From an uncultured Paracoccaceae bacterium (lineage in GTDB: Bacteria; Pseudomonadota; Alphaproteobacteria; Rhodobacterales; Rhodobacteraceae), in the NCBI GenBank assembly GCA_938092015.1, contig CALKOT010000006.1, forward strand, positions 1 to 64,000: a DNA stretch of 64,000 nucleotides. The letters are read 5' to 3'. A model generated the notes under the pieces. The model searched no databases and had not been told where the DNA came from. It was given only the letters and a program-made list of their open reading frames with translations. This document shows positions 1-7,196 of the stretch, piece by piece (the stretch's first letter is position 1; every line of letters starts with the position of its first letter). The position numbers were made by a program, and so were the translations under genes.

Positions 1-140
1 GGAGGAACCACTACAACACCAAGCGACCACACAGTGCATTGGGCTACCGCCCGCCAGCGCCTGAAGCCATCGTCCCGATGGACCAAAGGCCGATCATGCA
101 CTAACCTTCAGTTGGGACCACTAAAGTGGGGCTGCTCACA
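1..140 (+). mobile_element. 3' end of an IS3-type insertion sequence
   Basis: The first 104 bases encode the end of an IS3-family integrase-type transposase. They are followed by about 35 bases containing GGGACCACTAAAGTGGGGCTG, which resembles the right terminal inverted repeat of IS2/IS51-group elements. The left end lies outside the window, so element length and target-site duplication cannot be checked. The outer boundary near 140 is an estimate. Confidence 0.6.
3..104 (+). CDS. IS3-family transposase (OrfB, integrase core), C-terminal fragment
   Basis: The frame starting at base 3 is open at the window edge and reads NHYNTKRPHSALGYRPPAPE, then ends in IVPMDQRPIMH and TAA. The pattern YN..RPH.ALGY.PP is the hallmark C-terminus of IS3-family DDE transposases, just after the catalytic glutamate region. 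Only 33 residues are visible, so activity cannot be judged. Short length and position at the edge explain why there is no start codon. Confidence 0.85.
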   Translation, partial: RNHYNTKRPHSALGYRPPAPEAIVPMDQRPIMH

Positions 141-212
141 AGTGCCGCATCTGAATGCTGACGCAATCTTTAACAGAGTATGAAATTCTATTGATATCAG
201 AGTGTTAGGGAT

Positions 213-252
213 GGTTTCACGCGTGAAACCTTCGCCGGTTTCACACGTGAAA
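213..252. repeat. Two adjacent GTTTCAC-N2-GTGAAA palindromes
   Basis: Bases 213-230 form a perfect 18-base palindrome, GGTTTCACGCGTGAAACC. Six bases later, 237-252 reads GGTTTCACACGTGAAA, a second copy with one arm imperfect. They lie just beyond the stop of the minus-strand NIPSNAP gene, so they could form hairpins in its 3' end or be protein-binding sites. Related copies occur at 608-622 and 17189-17204. Confidence 0.7.
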
Positions 253-259
253 GACCCGG

Positions 260-592
260 TCAGCCCTGTTTTGACCCCAGTGGGCAGAACCCGACCGGGT
301 TCATCAGCTTGTTTTCCTGACTGACCAATGCACCCAGTTCAGCGCTTTTCTTGGTGTAAGCCAGCCATTCCGGATCAGACCACAAGGTCGCCCGTTTCGC
401 TTCCCGGTCGCCAGCGTTTTTGTAGACCCAGATATGCACGTATTCATTTGGATCGCCGGTTTCCCCCTTCAGGTAGCAAAGCGGCTCACCCAGACAGCGG
501 AACTGGGGCGATTTTCCAAAATCTTCATAAAGTTTCAGGTGGGCGCCGATTGTTCCGGGCTTGCACTTGTAGGCGCGGACGTCGAGCAGCAT
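260..592 (-). CDS. NIPSNAP family protein
   Basis: A small protein of about 110 residues with the NIPSNAP-type ferredoxin-like fold: MLLDVRAYKCKPGTIGAHLK at the start, then a YVHIWVYKNAGDREAKRATL segment and a C-terminal PVGFCPL strand. Members are single-domain dimeric alpha/beta-barrel proteins with no settled enzymatic role. An upstream in-frame ATG at 607 exists, but the bases AAGGAGG sit between the two ATGs, 5 bases before the codon at 592. That is a near-ideal ribosome-binding site, so the start at 592 is preferred. The gene is divergent from the queuosine-precursor transporter. Confidence 0.8.
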   Translation of the reverse strand: MLLDVRAYKCKPGTIGAHLKLYEDFGKSPQFRCLGEPLCYLKGETGDPNEYVHIWVYKNAGDREAKRATLWSDPEWLAYTKKSAELGALVSQENKLMNPVGFCPLGSKQG

Positions 593-607
593 TCCAGCCT
601 CCTTCAT

Positions 608-622
608 GTTTCACTGTGAAAC
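608..622. promoter_or_regulatory. GTTTCAC-T-GTGAAAC palindrome between divergent genes
   Basis: A perfect 7+7 inverted repeat with a one-base spacer, located 15 bases upstream of the preferred NIPSNAP start and 83 bases upstream of the transporter. Its position in a divergent promoter region suggests an operator. The arms match those of the palindromes at 213-252. The regulator is unknown. Confidence 0.45.
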
Positions 623-654
623 GCTATCGCCGCGCGCCCTTGCGTTCAAGCCCG

Positions 655-693
655 GCGCGAGGTATTGCCCGCGCCTCTGAAACAAATAAACGG
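655..693 (+). promoter_or_regulatory. Candidate preQ1-I-like riboswitch leader
   Basis: Upstream of a queuosine-precursor transporter gene, the RNA could fold as a preQ1-I H-type pseudoknot. GAGG (659-662) would pair with CCTC (674-677). CCG (669-671) in the loop would pair with CGG (691-693) at the end of an A-rich tail, TGAAACAAATAAA. The CGG lies at the Shine-Dalgarno position. A competing hairpin, GGCGCG (654-659) with CGCGCC (670-675), is mutually exclusive with it. Against the call: the conserved ligand-binding C just 5' of the second P1 strand is not clearly present. The gene context is the main support. Confidence 0.35.
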
Positions 694-704
694 AAACTTG
701 CGCC

Positions 705-1325
705 ATGACGGTGTCCAAACCCGTGATCCTCGCCATCTTTGCAATGGCGGCGGTCGTGGTCCTATCAAACATACTCGTGCAGCACCTGTTCGGCGATTGG
801 CTGACCTGGGGCGCATTCACTTATCCCATCGCGTTTCTGGTGACCGACCTGACGAACCGCGCCTTTGGCCCTGCGAAAGCCCGTCAGGTTGTCTTCGCGG
901 GGTTCATCGTCGGTGTGATCTGCTCGCTGATTGCGTCCCAGATGGTCTCAGCTGAGGGCTACCCGCTGACCACCCTGCGCATCGCCATTGGTTCTGGCGT
1001 CGCCTTTCTGGTGGCTCAGCTCGTCGATGTTTTCATTTTCGACAAGCTGCGGTCAGGCAACTGGTGGCGCGCGCCGCTCGCCTCAACCCTGATTGGTTCA
1101 TCTCTGGATACGGCGCTGTTCTTTTCGATCGCGTTTTCCGCCAGCTTCGCTTTTATCGACGCGAATGATCCAAATGGCTGGGCGCTGGATGCTGTGCCGC
1201 TGTTGGGCTTGGGGCCAGTTTTCCCGCTGTGGGTCAGCCTGGCGGTCGCCGATTTCGCTGTGAAACTAGCGCTCGCGCTGCTTGCCCTGATCCCGTTCAG
1301 GGCGCTTTCGGCGCGGATGGCGTAA
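705..1325 (+). CDS. Queuosine precursor transporter (VUT/YhhQ family)
   Basis: An inner-membrane protein of 206 residues matching the VUT family (COG1738, YhhQ), which imports the 7-deazaguanine precursors preQ0/preQ1 for queuosine tRNA modification. The polar motif FLVTDLTNRAFGPAKARQV near residues 45-65 and about six hydrophobic helices fit the family, as does the length. The start ATG at 705 follows a weak CGGAA site. The possible preQ1 riboswitch just upstream would make sense of its regulation. Confidence 0.85.
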   Translation: MTVSKPVILAIFAMAAVVVLSNILVQHLFGDWLTWGAFTYPIAFLVTDLTNRAFGPAKARQVVFAGFIVGVICSLIASQMVSAEGYPLTTLRIAIGSGVAFLVAQLVDVFIFDKLRSGNWWRAPLASTLIGSSLDTALFFSIAFSASFAFIDANDPNGWALDAVPLLGLGPVFPLWVSLAVADFAVKLALALLALIPFRALSARMA

Positions 1326-1396
1326 ATACCGCTTGGCGATCACAGGATTCTGAGGCACGGTTCTTTCAGTCGCAACAACTGAAAGGAGGTGGTCCC

Positions 1397-1468
1397 ATGA
1401 TTCATGAGATCGTTGGTACGTTTAAGGTGTCGAAGCTTGGCTGTTGGGGGCAACCCTCTTTCAGGTGA
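1397..1468 (+). CDS. Candidate 23-residue small protein with near-complete anti-anti-SD leader
   Basis: Bases 1381-1395 read GAAAGGAGGTGGTCC, matching 14 of 15 bases complementary to the 3' tail of 16S rRNA (GGATCACCTCCTTTC). One base later an ATG opens MIHEIVGTFKVSKLGCWGQ, followed by PSFR and TGA. A strong terminator follows at 1508-1536, so this is a self-contained transcription unit between the transporter and arfB. The peptide has Cys and Trp at its end and no recognised domain. It may be a small protein or a translated leader or small RNA. The call rests on the extraordinary ribosome-binding site. Confidence 0.5.
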   Translation: MIHEIVGTFKVSKLGCWGQPSFR

Positions 1469-1507
1469 TGCGACGGCGGAAGCCAAAAACGCGCTAAGAT
1501 ACTCAGG

Positions 1508-1536
1508 AAGGGCCGCTCGCATTGAGCGGCCCTTTT
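1508..1536 (+). terminator. Rho-independent terminator
   Basis: Inverted repeat AGGGCCGCTC (1509-1518) and GAGCGGCCCT (1524-1533) with a five-base loop and a run of T. It ends the short unit at 1397-1468 just before arfB. Confidence 0.85.
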
Positions 1537-1550
1537 GCTATGGTGGCGGC

Positions 1551-1973
1551 ATGATCCGAGTGAATGACCAGATTTCGATTGCTGAGTGGGAACTGACAGA
1601 GAATTTTGTCCGTGCCTCCGGCCCTGGCGGACAGAACGTCAACAAGGTTTCAACTGCAGTGGAACTGCGGTTTGAGGCCGAACGCTCCCCCCATCTGGAT
1701 GGCTATGTAAAGGGGCGGCTTCGACGGCTTGCGGGGCGGCGCTGGACGAAGGAGGGCGCGGTCATCATTACGTCAGACAAGCATCGCAGCCAGTTGATGA
1801 ACCGCGAAGACGCGCAGGCCAAGCTGGTCGCCCTTATTGCTGAGGCGGCCGAGCGACCTAAAAAGCGGGTGAAGACAAGACCCACGCTAGCGTCCAAACG
1901 ACGGCGTCTGGATGCAAAAAATCAACGGGGGCAGGTCAAACAACTCAGATCAAAGCCAGGTCGGGATGAGTGA
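1551..1973 (+). CDS. arfB: Alternative ribosome-rescue factor ArfB (peptidyl-tRNA hydrolase, YaeJ)
   Basis: ArfB releases nascent peptides from ribosomes stalled without a stop codon. The 140-residue protein contains the release-factor class signature SGPGGQNVNKVSTAVELRF near residues 23-41, with the catalytic GGQ. The C-terminal tail is rich in Lys and Arg (RPTLASKRRRLDAKNQRG) and in this family inserts into the empty mRNA channel. An upstream in-frame opening exists, but it would run through the terminator, so ATG at 1551 is chosen. The domain is intact and the length is normal. Confidence 0.93.
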   Translation: MIRVNDQISIAEWELTENFVRASGPGGQNVNKVSTAVELRFEAERSPHLDGYVKGRLRRLAGRRWTKEGAVIITSDKHRSQLMNREDAQAKLVALIAEAAERPKKRVKTRPTLASKRRRLDAKNQRGQVKQLRSKPGRDE

Positions 1974-2099
1974 CTGATTGCACATGAAATACCGCTGATC
2001 ATTCAATTTAGACGATTTTGAATTGCGTCCCTTTCGTGTCAGGCGATATGATCGTTTTAGCTTTAATTACAAAGGCTTGGGGCATAAAAAAAACTTGCA

Positions 2100-2291
2100 T
2101 TGGTCCTTGTTTGCGTTGGCTTGCTGATTTGCGTGTTTAATCAACCATTTGAGACTGCTGTGGGTCTGTCTGGATATTTGATCGCTGCGCTCGTTGTGAT
2201 GGCGGGACTCGCGCTTTGTGCGCGTGGGTTTATCAACTCTAGGTCGCATTCCTTTGATCAGCGAACCACTGAAGGCGGTTTTCTGAGCTAA
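2100..2291 (+). CDS. Possible small membrane protein (two TM segments)
   Basis: A TTG-started frame encodes about 63 residues with two hydrophobic stretches (LVLVCVGLLICVF and YLIAALVVMAGLALCA) and a polar tail. No family is recognised and there is no convincing ribosome-binding site. An A8 tract lies just upstream (2087-2094). A one-base change there would join the frame to an ATG at 2048, so this could also be a gene with a disrupted 5' end. The call rests only on hydrophobicity and the open frame. Confidence 0.25.
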   Translation: MVLVCVGLLICVFNQPFETAVGLSGYLIAALVVMAGLALCARGFINSRSHSFDQRTTEGGFLS

Positions 2292-2309
2292 AGACAAGGC
2301 GTCGTCGCC

Positions 2310-2897
2310 TTATGCGGCGCGGCGTTGAATTGTGTCTGAAACGCCCGTTTCCCAGACAAGGGGCGGGCCGGATTTGCCGTACGATCTCTCAAACCGCCAG
2401 CGCGCAGGCTGGCCGCTAGCCCATGCGGGCGACGGGCGGCAGCGCCACCGGCTTTCAACCGCGCCTGCTGTTCCTGCGCGGGGCGGCAGGATCAAGCCCA
2501 GCGGTGGACGTTTTGTGTTGGCGCCGCCAGCTTCTGCCGCCAATTGCAAACGTCGTAAGGGGGTCAGGGCGGGCGGCTCGGCCGTTTCGGCCACGACCAT
2601 CTGCACGGCGCCTGATCTCAACGCCTCTTCCGCTGTCCAGAGGATGTCCAGCGGTCGTGGGCAACTGGCCACCACCAAACGTGTTGGATCAAAAAGGGGG
2701 GCCAGGCCTTCGGGGTTCAGCGCGCCCCCTTCCCACGCCGGGCGGGCCCAGAGGATCGGGCCGGTAAGGCGTCCCGCCGCCAGTGCGGCGAAGATAACCG
2801 CTGAAGGACCGGTTGCTTCATGCATCCGGCCAAGCGCCAGATCTGGCGCAGCGGGGCCAAGAGAAAGCTGCGGGCGTGGTTTGCGACTCAGGTTCAT
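2310..2897 (-). CDS. ImuA-like protein (RecA-fold, mutagenesis-associated)
   Basis: A protein of 195 residues resembling ImuA/SulA-like proteins (COG4544): LALGRMHEATGPSAVIFAAL near the N-terminus, PILWARPAWEGGALNPEGLA, then LDILWTAEEALRSGAVQMVV and a basic C-terminal part ending in APPLVW-type residues. ImuA proteins usually accompany ImuB and DnaE2 in damage-inducible translesion synthesis. Neither partner is adjacent here, so this is a stand-alone copy. A small inverted repeat (AAGGCG/CGCCTT) lies at its 3' end. Assignment is to family only. Confidence 0.65.
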   Translation of the reverse strand: MNLSRKPRPQLSLGPAAPDLALGRMHEATGPSAVIFAALAAGRLTGPILWARPAWEGGALNPEGLAPLFDPTRLVVASCPRPLDILWTAEEALRSGAVQMVVAETAEPPALTPLRRLQLAAEAGGANTKRPPLGLILPPRAGTAGAVESRWRCRPSPAWASGQPARWRFERSYGKSGPPLVWETGVSDTIQRRAA

Positions 2898-3170
2898 GTT
2901 CTTATTTTGTTCTATTTTTCACCAAAGCGGAAGAGGGGGATCGCCAGCTTGAATGTCGTGGCGAAACCCCGACAATCTGAAGACCTCAGCAGAAAACACG
3001 CTATTGACGGCCCTTCGCTGTTGAGCCGATGTTTGTGATCGGGAAATCGAAAGTGCGCGGAGCGGTATGAAGATCAAAAGCGAACATAAGTTCGGATGTG
3101 CGCAGGCCGATAAGCGTATGATGAGTTCATCGTTTTTGGTCGCAATGTCATCCGTTACGGCGCGACCATA

Positions 3171-4139
3171 GTGCCGTCAGTCGATATTCTTCTGGCGACC
3201 TATAATGGGGCGCGGTTCTTGCCAGCTCAGCTTGCCTCACTCAGTCGGCAAAGCCATCGCGACTCGCGGCTGATCGTTTGCGACGACGGGTCGTCCGATG
3301 GCAGCCTCGACATCGTCCGACAGTGGGCGGATCGGGAACAGCGTGCCCTTCTGGTAGTTGATGATGGCATCAAGGGCCTTGGCCCGGCGCAAAGTTTCGG
3401 GCGATTGCTGGACCGATCAGACGCGCCATATTTCGCGTTCTGCGATCAGGGTGATGTCTGGGATGAGGTCAAGGTCCAACGTCTGTTGGCCGAAGTTTTG
3501 GCGATGGAGGCGGACCATGGCCTCGCTCTTCCCATGTCAGCGCATTCTAACCTCGCCATTGTAGACGAGGACCTGACGCCAACCGGAGCAAATTTCTGGG
3601 AAGGCGCGCGCATTGTCTGCCCAAACATCGGGCGCAGCGAACCTGACAAAGCTGGCAGGGCCAGTTTGCTTTTGCAGAACGTCGTCACCGGGTGCGCATC
3701 GCTTGGAAACAGTTTTCTTCGGCAAATGGCGGGTTCGATGCCCGAAGGCGTGCATGTCCATGATTGGTGGGTGGCGCTGATCGCAGCCCATTTTGGCGCA
3801 GTGCGCGGCGTGCCAGAGACGTTGTTTCAGTATCGCCAGCACAGCGGTAATGCGATTGGGGCTAAATCTTGGGGCGCCGCGTCGATTGGGCGGCGATTTC
3901 TGTCTGCACCGGGTGAAAATATACGGAAAGCCGCCATCCTTCTGGAGGCATTACAAAGACAGGCAGGATCATTCGCCGACGCCTTTGGTAAAGTTCTGCC
4001 CCAAGATGACAGAGAAACCGTTCAGGAGTTGGCCACGCTGCGCGCGCACAGCATTCTCAGACGCAAAACCTTCATGTCGCGGCGCGGCGCATACCCTCAA
4101 TCGATGCTCAGGGGGCTCGCGTTGCTATGCGTGATATGA
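3171..4139 (+). CDS. GT2 family glycosyltransferase
   Basis: A 322-residue glycosyltransferase of family 2 (GT-A fold) transferring a sugar from a nucleotide donor to a surface glycan. The N-terminus DILLATYNGARFLPAQLASL and CDDGSSDGS motif are typical of rhamnosyltransferase-like GT2 enzymes, FAFCDQGDVW supplies the metal-binding acidic motif, and HVHDWWVALIAA the acceptor-side motif. The start is GTG at 3171 with no strong ribosome-binding site. It lies 31 bases before the MFS gene, on the same strand. Donor and acceptor cannot be told from sequence. Confidence 0.82.
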   Translation: MPSVDILLATYNGARFLPAQLASLSRQSHRDSRLIVCDDGSSDGSLDIVRQWADREQRALLVVDDGIKGLGPAQSFGRLLDRSDAPYFAFCDQGDVWDEVKVQRLLAEVLAMEADHGLALPMSAHSNLAIVDEDLTPTGANFWEGARIVCPNIGRSEPDKAGRASLLLQNVVTGCASLGNSFLRQMAGSMPEGVHVHDWWVALIAAHFGAVRGVPETLFQYRQHSGNAIGAKSWGAASIGRRFLSAPGENIRKAAILLEALQRQAGSFADAFGKVLPQDDRETVQELATLRAHSILRRKTFMSRRGAYPQSMLRGLALLCVI

Positions 4140-4170
4140 CGGCTAACATTCCACGGCTGGAAAGCGGCAT

Positions 4171-5349
4171 ATGAAGCAACGCTCAAACCTTTCACTCTGG
4201 CTGATTGTGCTTGGCCTTTCGCTTGGGCCTGCCGTCTCAAATGGCTTTGCCCGGTTTGCTTACGGCCTTGTCCTGCCCGCCATGCGTGATGATCTTGGGT
4301 GGAGTTATACAGAAGCGGGATGGATCAACACCGCCAACGCGATCGGATATCTTCTGGGGGCGTTGCTGGCGCTGGGGTTGATAACGCGCCTTGGCGCTAG
4401 TTTTCTGTTCATTGCGGGTATGGCGCTGACTGCACTGGCGCTGATCATGTCAGGGCTGACGCAAGATTTCTGGCTGTTGTCCTTCTGGCGGGTGGTCGCC
4501 GGGATCGGCGGTGCGCCGGTGTTCATCGCCGGCGGGGTCATGGCCTCAGCCTTGTTTCGCGATGACAAGGCGAAAAACGCGCTAGCCATTGCTCTCTATT
4601 TCGGTGGCGGAGGGTTCGGCATGATCATCTGCGGCGTCGTGCTGCCCTATATGGTAGAATGGTTTGGCGGCGAAGTCTGGCCGCTGACATGGTTGCTGAT
4701 TGGCGTTCTCAGTTATCTTTGCTTTCTGCCCAGCTATTGGGCCGCCGGATCAACACCGACGCCGCCACCCGCGCCACAAGGGCAAGCAGCCCCACTGCCA
4801 AACGCCCAAATGCTGGCGGGACTGGCGTGCTATTTCTGTTTTGGGCTTGGCTACATTGTCTATGTGACTTTCTTGATCGCCTGGATGCGTAACAATGGCG
4901 CCGATACGGCACTGGTCGCCTGGACTTGGGCGATCATGGGGGCGGCTGTTCTGATCTCCCCCTTCATTTGGAGCTGGGTTCTGGCAGGGGCTGAGGGCGG
5001 TCGCGCGATGGCGCTAACCTCTTGGGCGGTAGGCATCGGCATTGCAGCGCCGCTGCTGGACGCCTCGGTCATCGGCGTGACGATCTCTGCCCTTATGGTC
5101 GGCGGATCGTTCTTTATGGTGCCAACATCATCGACTGCATTCGTGCGCAAGAACCTGCCGCAGTTGCAGTGGGGCAAGGCGCTGTCGCTGTTCACGGTGA
5201 TCTTTTCAATTGGCCAGATCATTGGCCCAACGGCGGCGGGCTATCTGGCTGATCTGACTGGCGACAACACAGCCGGTCTTGGCGTAGCGGCGTTGGTTTT
5301 GGGCATTGGCGGCCTTCTGGGTTCACTACAGAAACCATTGCGGCGCTGA
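4171..5349 (+). CDS. MFS transporter, YbfB/YjiJ-like
   Basis: A 392-residue inner-membrane protein with about twelve hydrophobic helices. The first helix carries SNGFARFAYGLVLPAMRDDL, characteristic of YbfB/YjiJ-type major facilitator proteins, followed by the GYLLGAL helix and a central loop rich in Pro (APQGQAAPLPN). Substrates of this subgroup are poorly known. It is preceded by GGAAAG. The downstream neighbour is convergent, leaving a seven-base gap. Confidence 0.85.
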   Translation: MKQRSNLSLWLIVLGLSLGPAVSNGFARFAYGLVLPAMRDDLGWSYTEAGWINTANAIGYLLGALLALGLITRLGASFLFIAGMALTALALIMSGLTQDFWLLSFWRVVAGIGGAPVFIAGGVMASALFRDDKAKNALAIALYFGGGGFGMIICGVVLPYMVEWFGGEVWPLTWLLIGVLSYLCFLPSYWAAGSTPTPPPAPQGQAAPLPNAQMLAGLACYFCFGLGYIVYVTFLIAWMRNNGADTALVAWTWAIMGAAVLISPFIWSWVLAGAEGGRAMALTSWAVGIGIAAPLLDASVIGVTISALMVGGSFFMVPTSSTAFVRKNLPQLQWGKALSLFTVIFSIGQIIGPTAAGYLADLTGDNTAGLGVAALVLGIGGLLGSLQKPLRR

Positions 5350-5356
5350 GGCGGTC

Positions 5357-5842
5357 TTAGGGTTTGATGAGAACCTCGCCTTCGATCTCCATCGCGAAGT
5401 TCATGGGCAAGCCGCTGACGCCGATTGCGGAACGCGCATGGCGGCCGATATCGGGCCCGAAGACATCCAGGATCAGGTCGCTGAAACCGTGAATTACAAC
5501 GTGATGCTGATCGAAGTCAGGGTTTGCGTTGACCATGCCGAACACGCGCAGCCAGCCTGTAACGCGGCTTAGCTCGCCAATCTCGGCTTTCAGGTTGGCC
5601 AAAACGCTGAGCCCGATATCACGGGCGGCAATCTGCGCATCCTCAACGCTCAGATCAACGCCGACCTTGCCGTAAGGGCCTGCGATCGCGCCATCAGCAT
5701 CGTGTTTCGGATGACCAGAAATCAGCGCCCGGTCACCGCGAACATTCACGAAAGCGAAGGGAAGGCGCAGGGTCGGCGGCAATACAATTGGGGGCGGCAA
5801 GGTCAGGCCCAATTCAGTGATGCGTTTTTCTGGCGTCGTCAT
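5357..5842 (-). CDS. RidA family protein (YjgF/UK114)
   Basis: A 161-residue member of the Rid superfamily, which hydrolyse reactive enamine/imine intermediates or act in related catabolic steps. Visible features are ALISGHPKHDADGAIAGPYGKVG and the C-terminal HARSAIGVSGLPMNFAMEIE, which corresponds to the RxAVGVxxLP substrate-binding motif. The protein is longer than RidA proper, as in the subgroup with an N-terminal extension. ATG at 5842 is preferred because GAAGGGACTTGAA precedes it and it lies one base after the stop of the upstream gene, implying translational coupling. Confidence 0.85.
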   Translation of the reverse strand: MTTPEKRITELGLTLPPPIVLPPTLRLPFAFVNVRGDRALISGHPKHDADGAIAGPYGKVGVDLSVEDAQIAARDIGLSVLANLKAEIGELSRVTGWLRVFGMVNANPDFDQHHVVIHGFSDLILDVFGPDIGRHARSAIGVSGLPMNFAMEIEGEVLIKP

Positions 5843-5843
5843 T

Positions 5844-6419
5844 TCAAGTCCCTTCGTTGGTGATGGATTTAACCTCGGCGATATCATTCCAGACATCCTG
5901 CTTTGAGATCTTGCCGCCCGCTACCTCAAACCGATCAATAAAGCGAATGCCGCCAAACGCCTCTCCGCTCGGCCATTCGCCCGAAAGGGTTCCGCGAGCG
6001 TATACTACTGCCGCTTCTATCCCTTGCATCGCGTCAAAACCTTCGTAGGTCTTTTTGACAAAGCGATAACGGGGTGCGGCCCAGTCGATCAGTTGTTGCA
6101 AGTTGGTCATTGGCGCTGTTCCAGGGAAGATCATTTGAAACCCCTCGCCCAGCATCGCTTCCGCTTCGGCGATCTTCCGCGCCTCCATCAGGCTTAGATA
6201 CGTGCGGACCAGTTCGGCGGGGTCGGGAAGCGGGGGCGCGGGGCTGCGGGTCTGACCGCCGCGAAAATACTCTTCTGCCTTCATTTCATGCACCATGACG
6301 GTGATCGCCTCAGGTGGCGCGGGTACAACAAAGCACACAGCGTCAGTGAGACCCTCCCCAAGGCGGCGTTTGGCGTCGGCGTCGTAGCCTTCCAATAGAT
6401 GAATTTCGACGATTGGCAT
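5844..6419 (-). CDS. Tautomerase-SnoaL/NTF2-like fusion protein
   Basis: The first 60 residues form a 4-oxalocrotonate tautomerase-type domain beginning M-PIVEIHLLEGYDADAK, with the catalytic Pro exposed after Met removal. The next about 120 residues (LVRTYLSLMEARKIAEAEAM to ISKQDVWNDIAEVK) form a SnoaL-like NTF2-fold domain. An upstream ATG at 6464 would bury the proline, and a GGGAGGGG site precedes 6419, so that start is chosen. The gene is cotranscribed with the RidA gene one base downstream. The pairing suggests handling of an enol or enamine metabolite; the substrate is unknown. Confidence 0.8.
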   Translation of the reverse strand: MPIVEIHLLEGYDADAKRRLGEGLTDAVCFVVPAPPEAITVMVHEMKAEEYFRGGQTRSPAPPLPDPAELVRTYLSLMEARKIAEAEAMLGEGFQMIFPGTAPMTNLQQLIDWAAPRYRFVKKTYEGFDAMQGIEAAVVYARGTLSGEWPSGEAFGGIRFIDRFEVAGGKISKQDVWNDIAEVKSITNEGT

Positions 6420-6491
6420 TATGGCCCCTCCCTCCCGAACATCAGATGCGAGACGATATGCCAACGCAAGAGAAACGCGGCGGAGGGGCGG

Positions 6492-7196
6492 ATGACGGTC
6501 AGCGCCATACAGTATCAGGTTAACGATCTAGCAGCGATGGAGCGGTTCTATCGCGATGCTCTTGGCTGTGAGGTCACCAGTCAAAACGGCTTTGTCACGT
6601 GCGCCTTTCCTCAGGGCGCGCGCCTTGAGTTCCATGAGGCGCCCGTTACCCAGCATGGGGCAGCGAAAGACAACCGATACTGGAAGATCGGCCTAACAAT
6701 GCCTGATCTTGACCGGGCGGTCGCCTATCTGGACAGGATGGGCTGGCCTGTCAGTCGCCCGCGACAGTTTCTGGACATTGGCTATATGTGCCATTTGAAC
6801 GATCCAGCGGGCCTGCCGATTGGGCTTCTACAACAGGGTTTCTAGGGCCGCGCCGCCGCCGGTCCCGAAGGGCATGATATTGGTGCGCAGGCGACGCTGG
6901 CGCATTTGACTTTGCGGGCGGAAACGCGGGCGGCTGCAGATGCAGAATGGGGTGAAAGCGCAGGGATGACGTTGATGTCTGTTCAACCTGTGACGCAGTA
7001 TGGCTTTACGCTGTACTTCTTTGCCAAAACTCACGATGCGCCGCCTGACCCCGATCTGACGACCGTCGCAAACCGCGAATGGCTGTGGCGACGACCTTAC
7101 ACCTTGGTCGAAGTACAGGTCTATGACGACGGCCGTCCGATCACCCCAGTTGATGAGGGAATGGCGGGTCTGTCTGGGATTAAAGTGACGCCTTAG
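6492..7196 (+). pseudogene. Two-domain VOC (glyoxalase-like) protein interrupted by an in-frame TAG
   Basis: The frame from ATG 6492 (GGAGGGGCGG site) encodes one VOC module, with VNDLAAMERFYRDALGCEV and LNDPAGLPIGLLQQGF. It meets TAG at 6843-6845, then continues in the same frame for 350 more bases. The continuation has VOC-like sequence including AHLTLRAETRAAADAEWGE, QYGFTLYFFAKTH and a WRRPYTLVEVQVYDD strand. With one sense codon at TAG the product would be 234 residues, the normal size for a two-module VOC metalloenzyme. No start follows directly after TAG. A functional single-module product or readthrough cannot be excluded. Confidence 0.85.

Noticed and set aside
213-230. Genuine parS centromere site
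   Set aside because: The two-base insertion between the half-sites breaks the parS spacing, and no parA/parB gene is in the window.
2332-2952. Long plus-strand frame opposite the ImuA-like gene
   Set aside because: Arg/Ser/Pro-rich low-complexity translation, typical shadow of a GC-rich gene; the minus-strand frame has family motifs.
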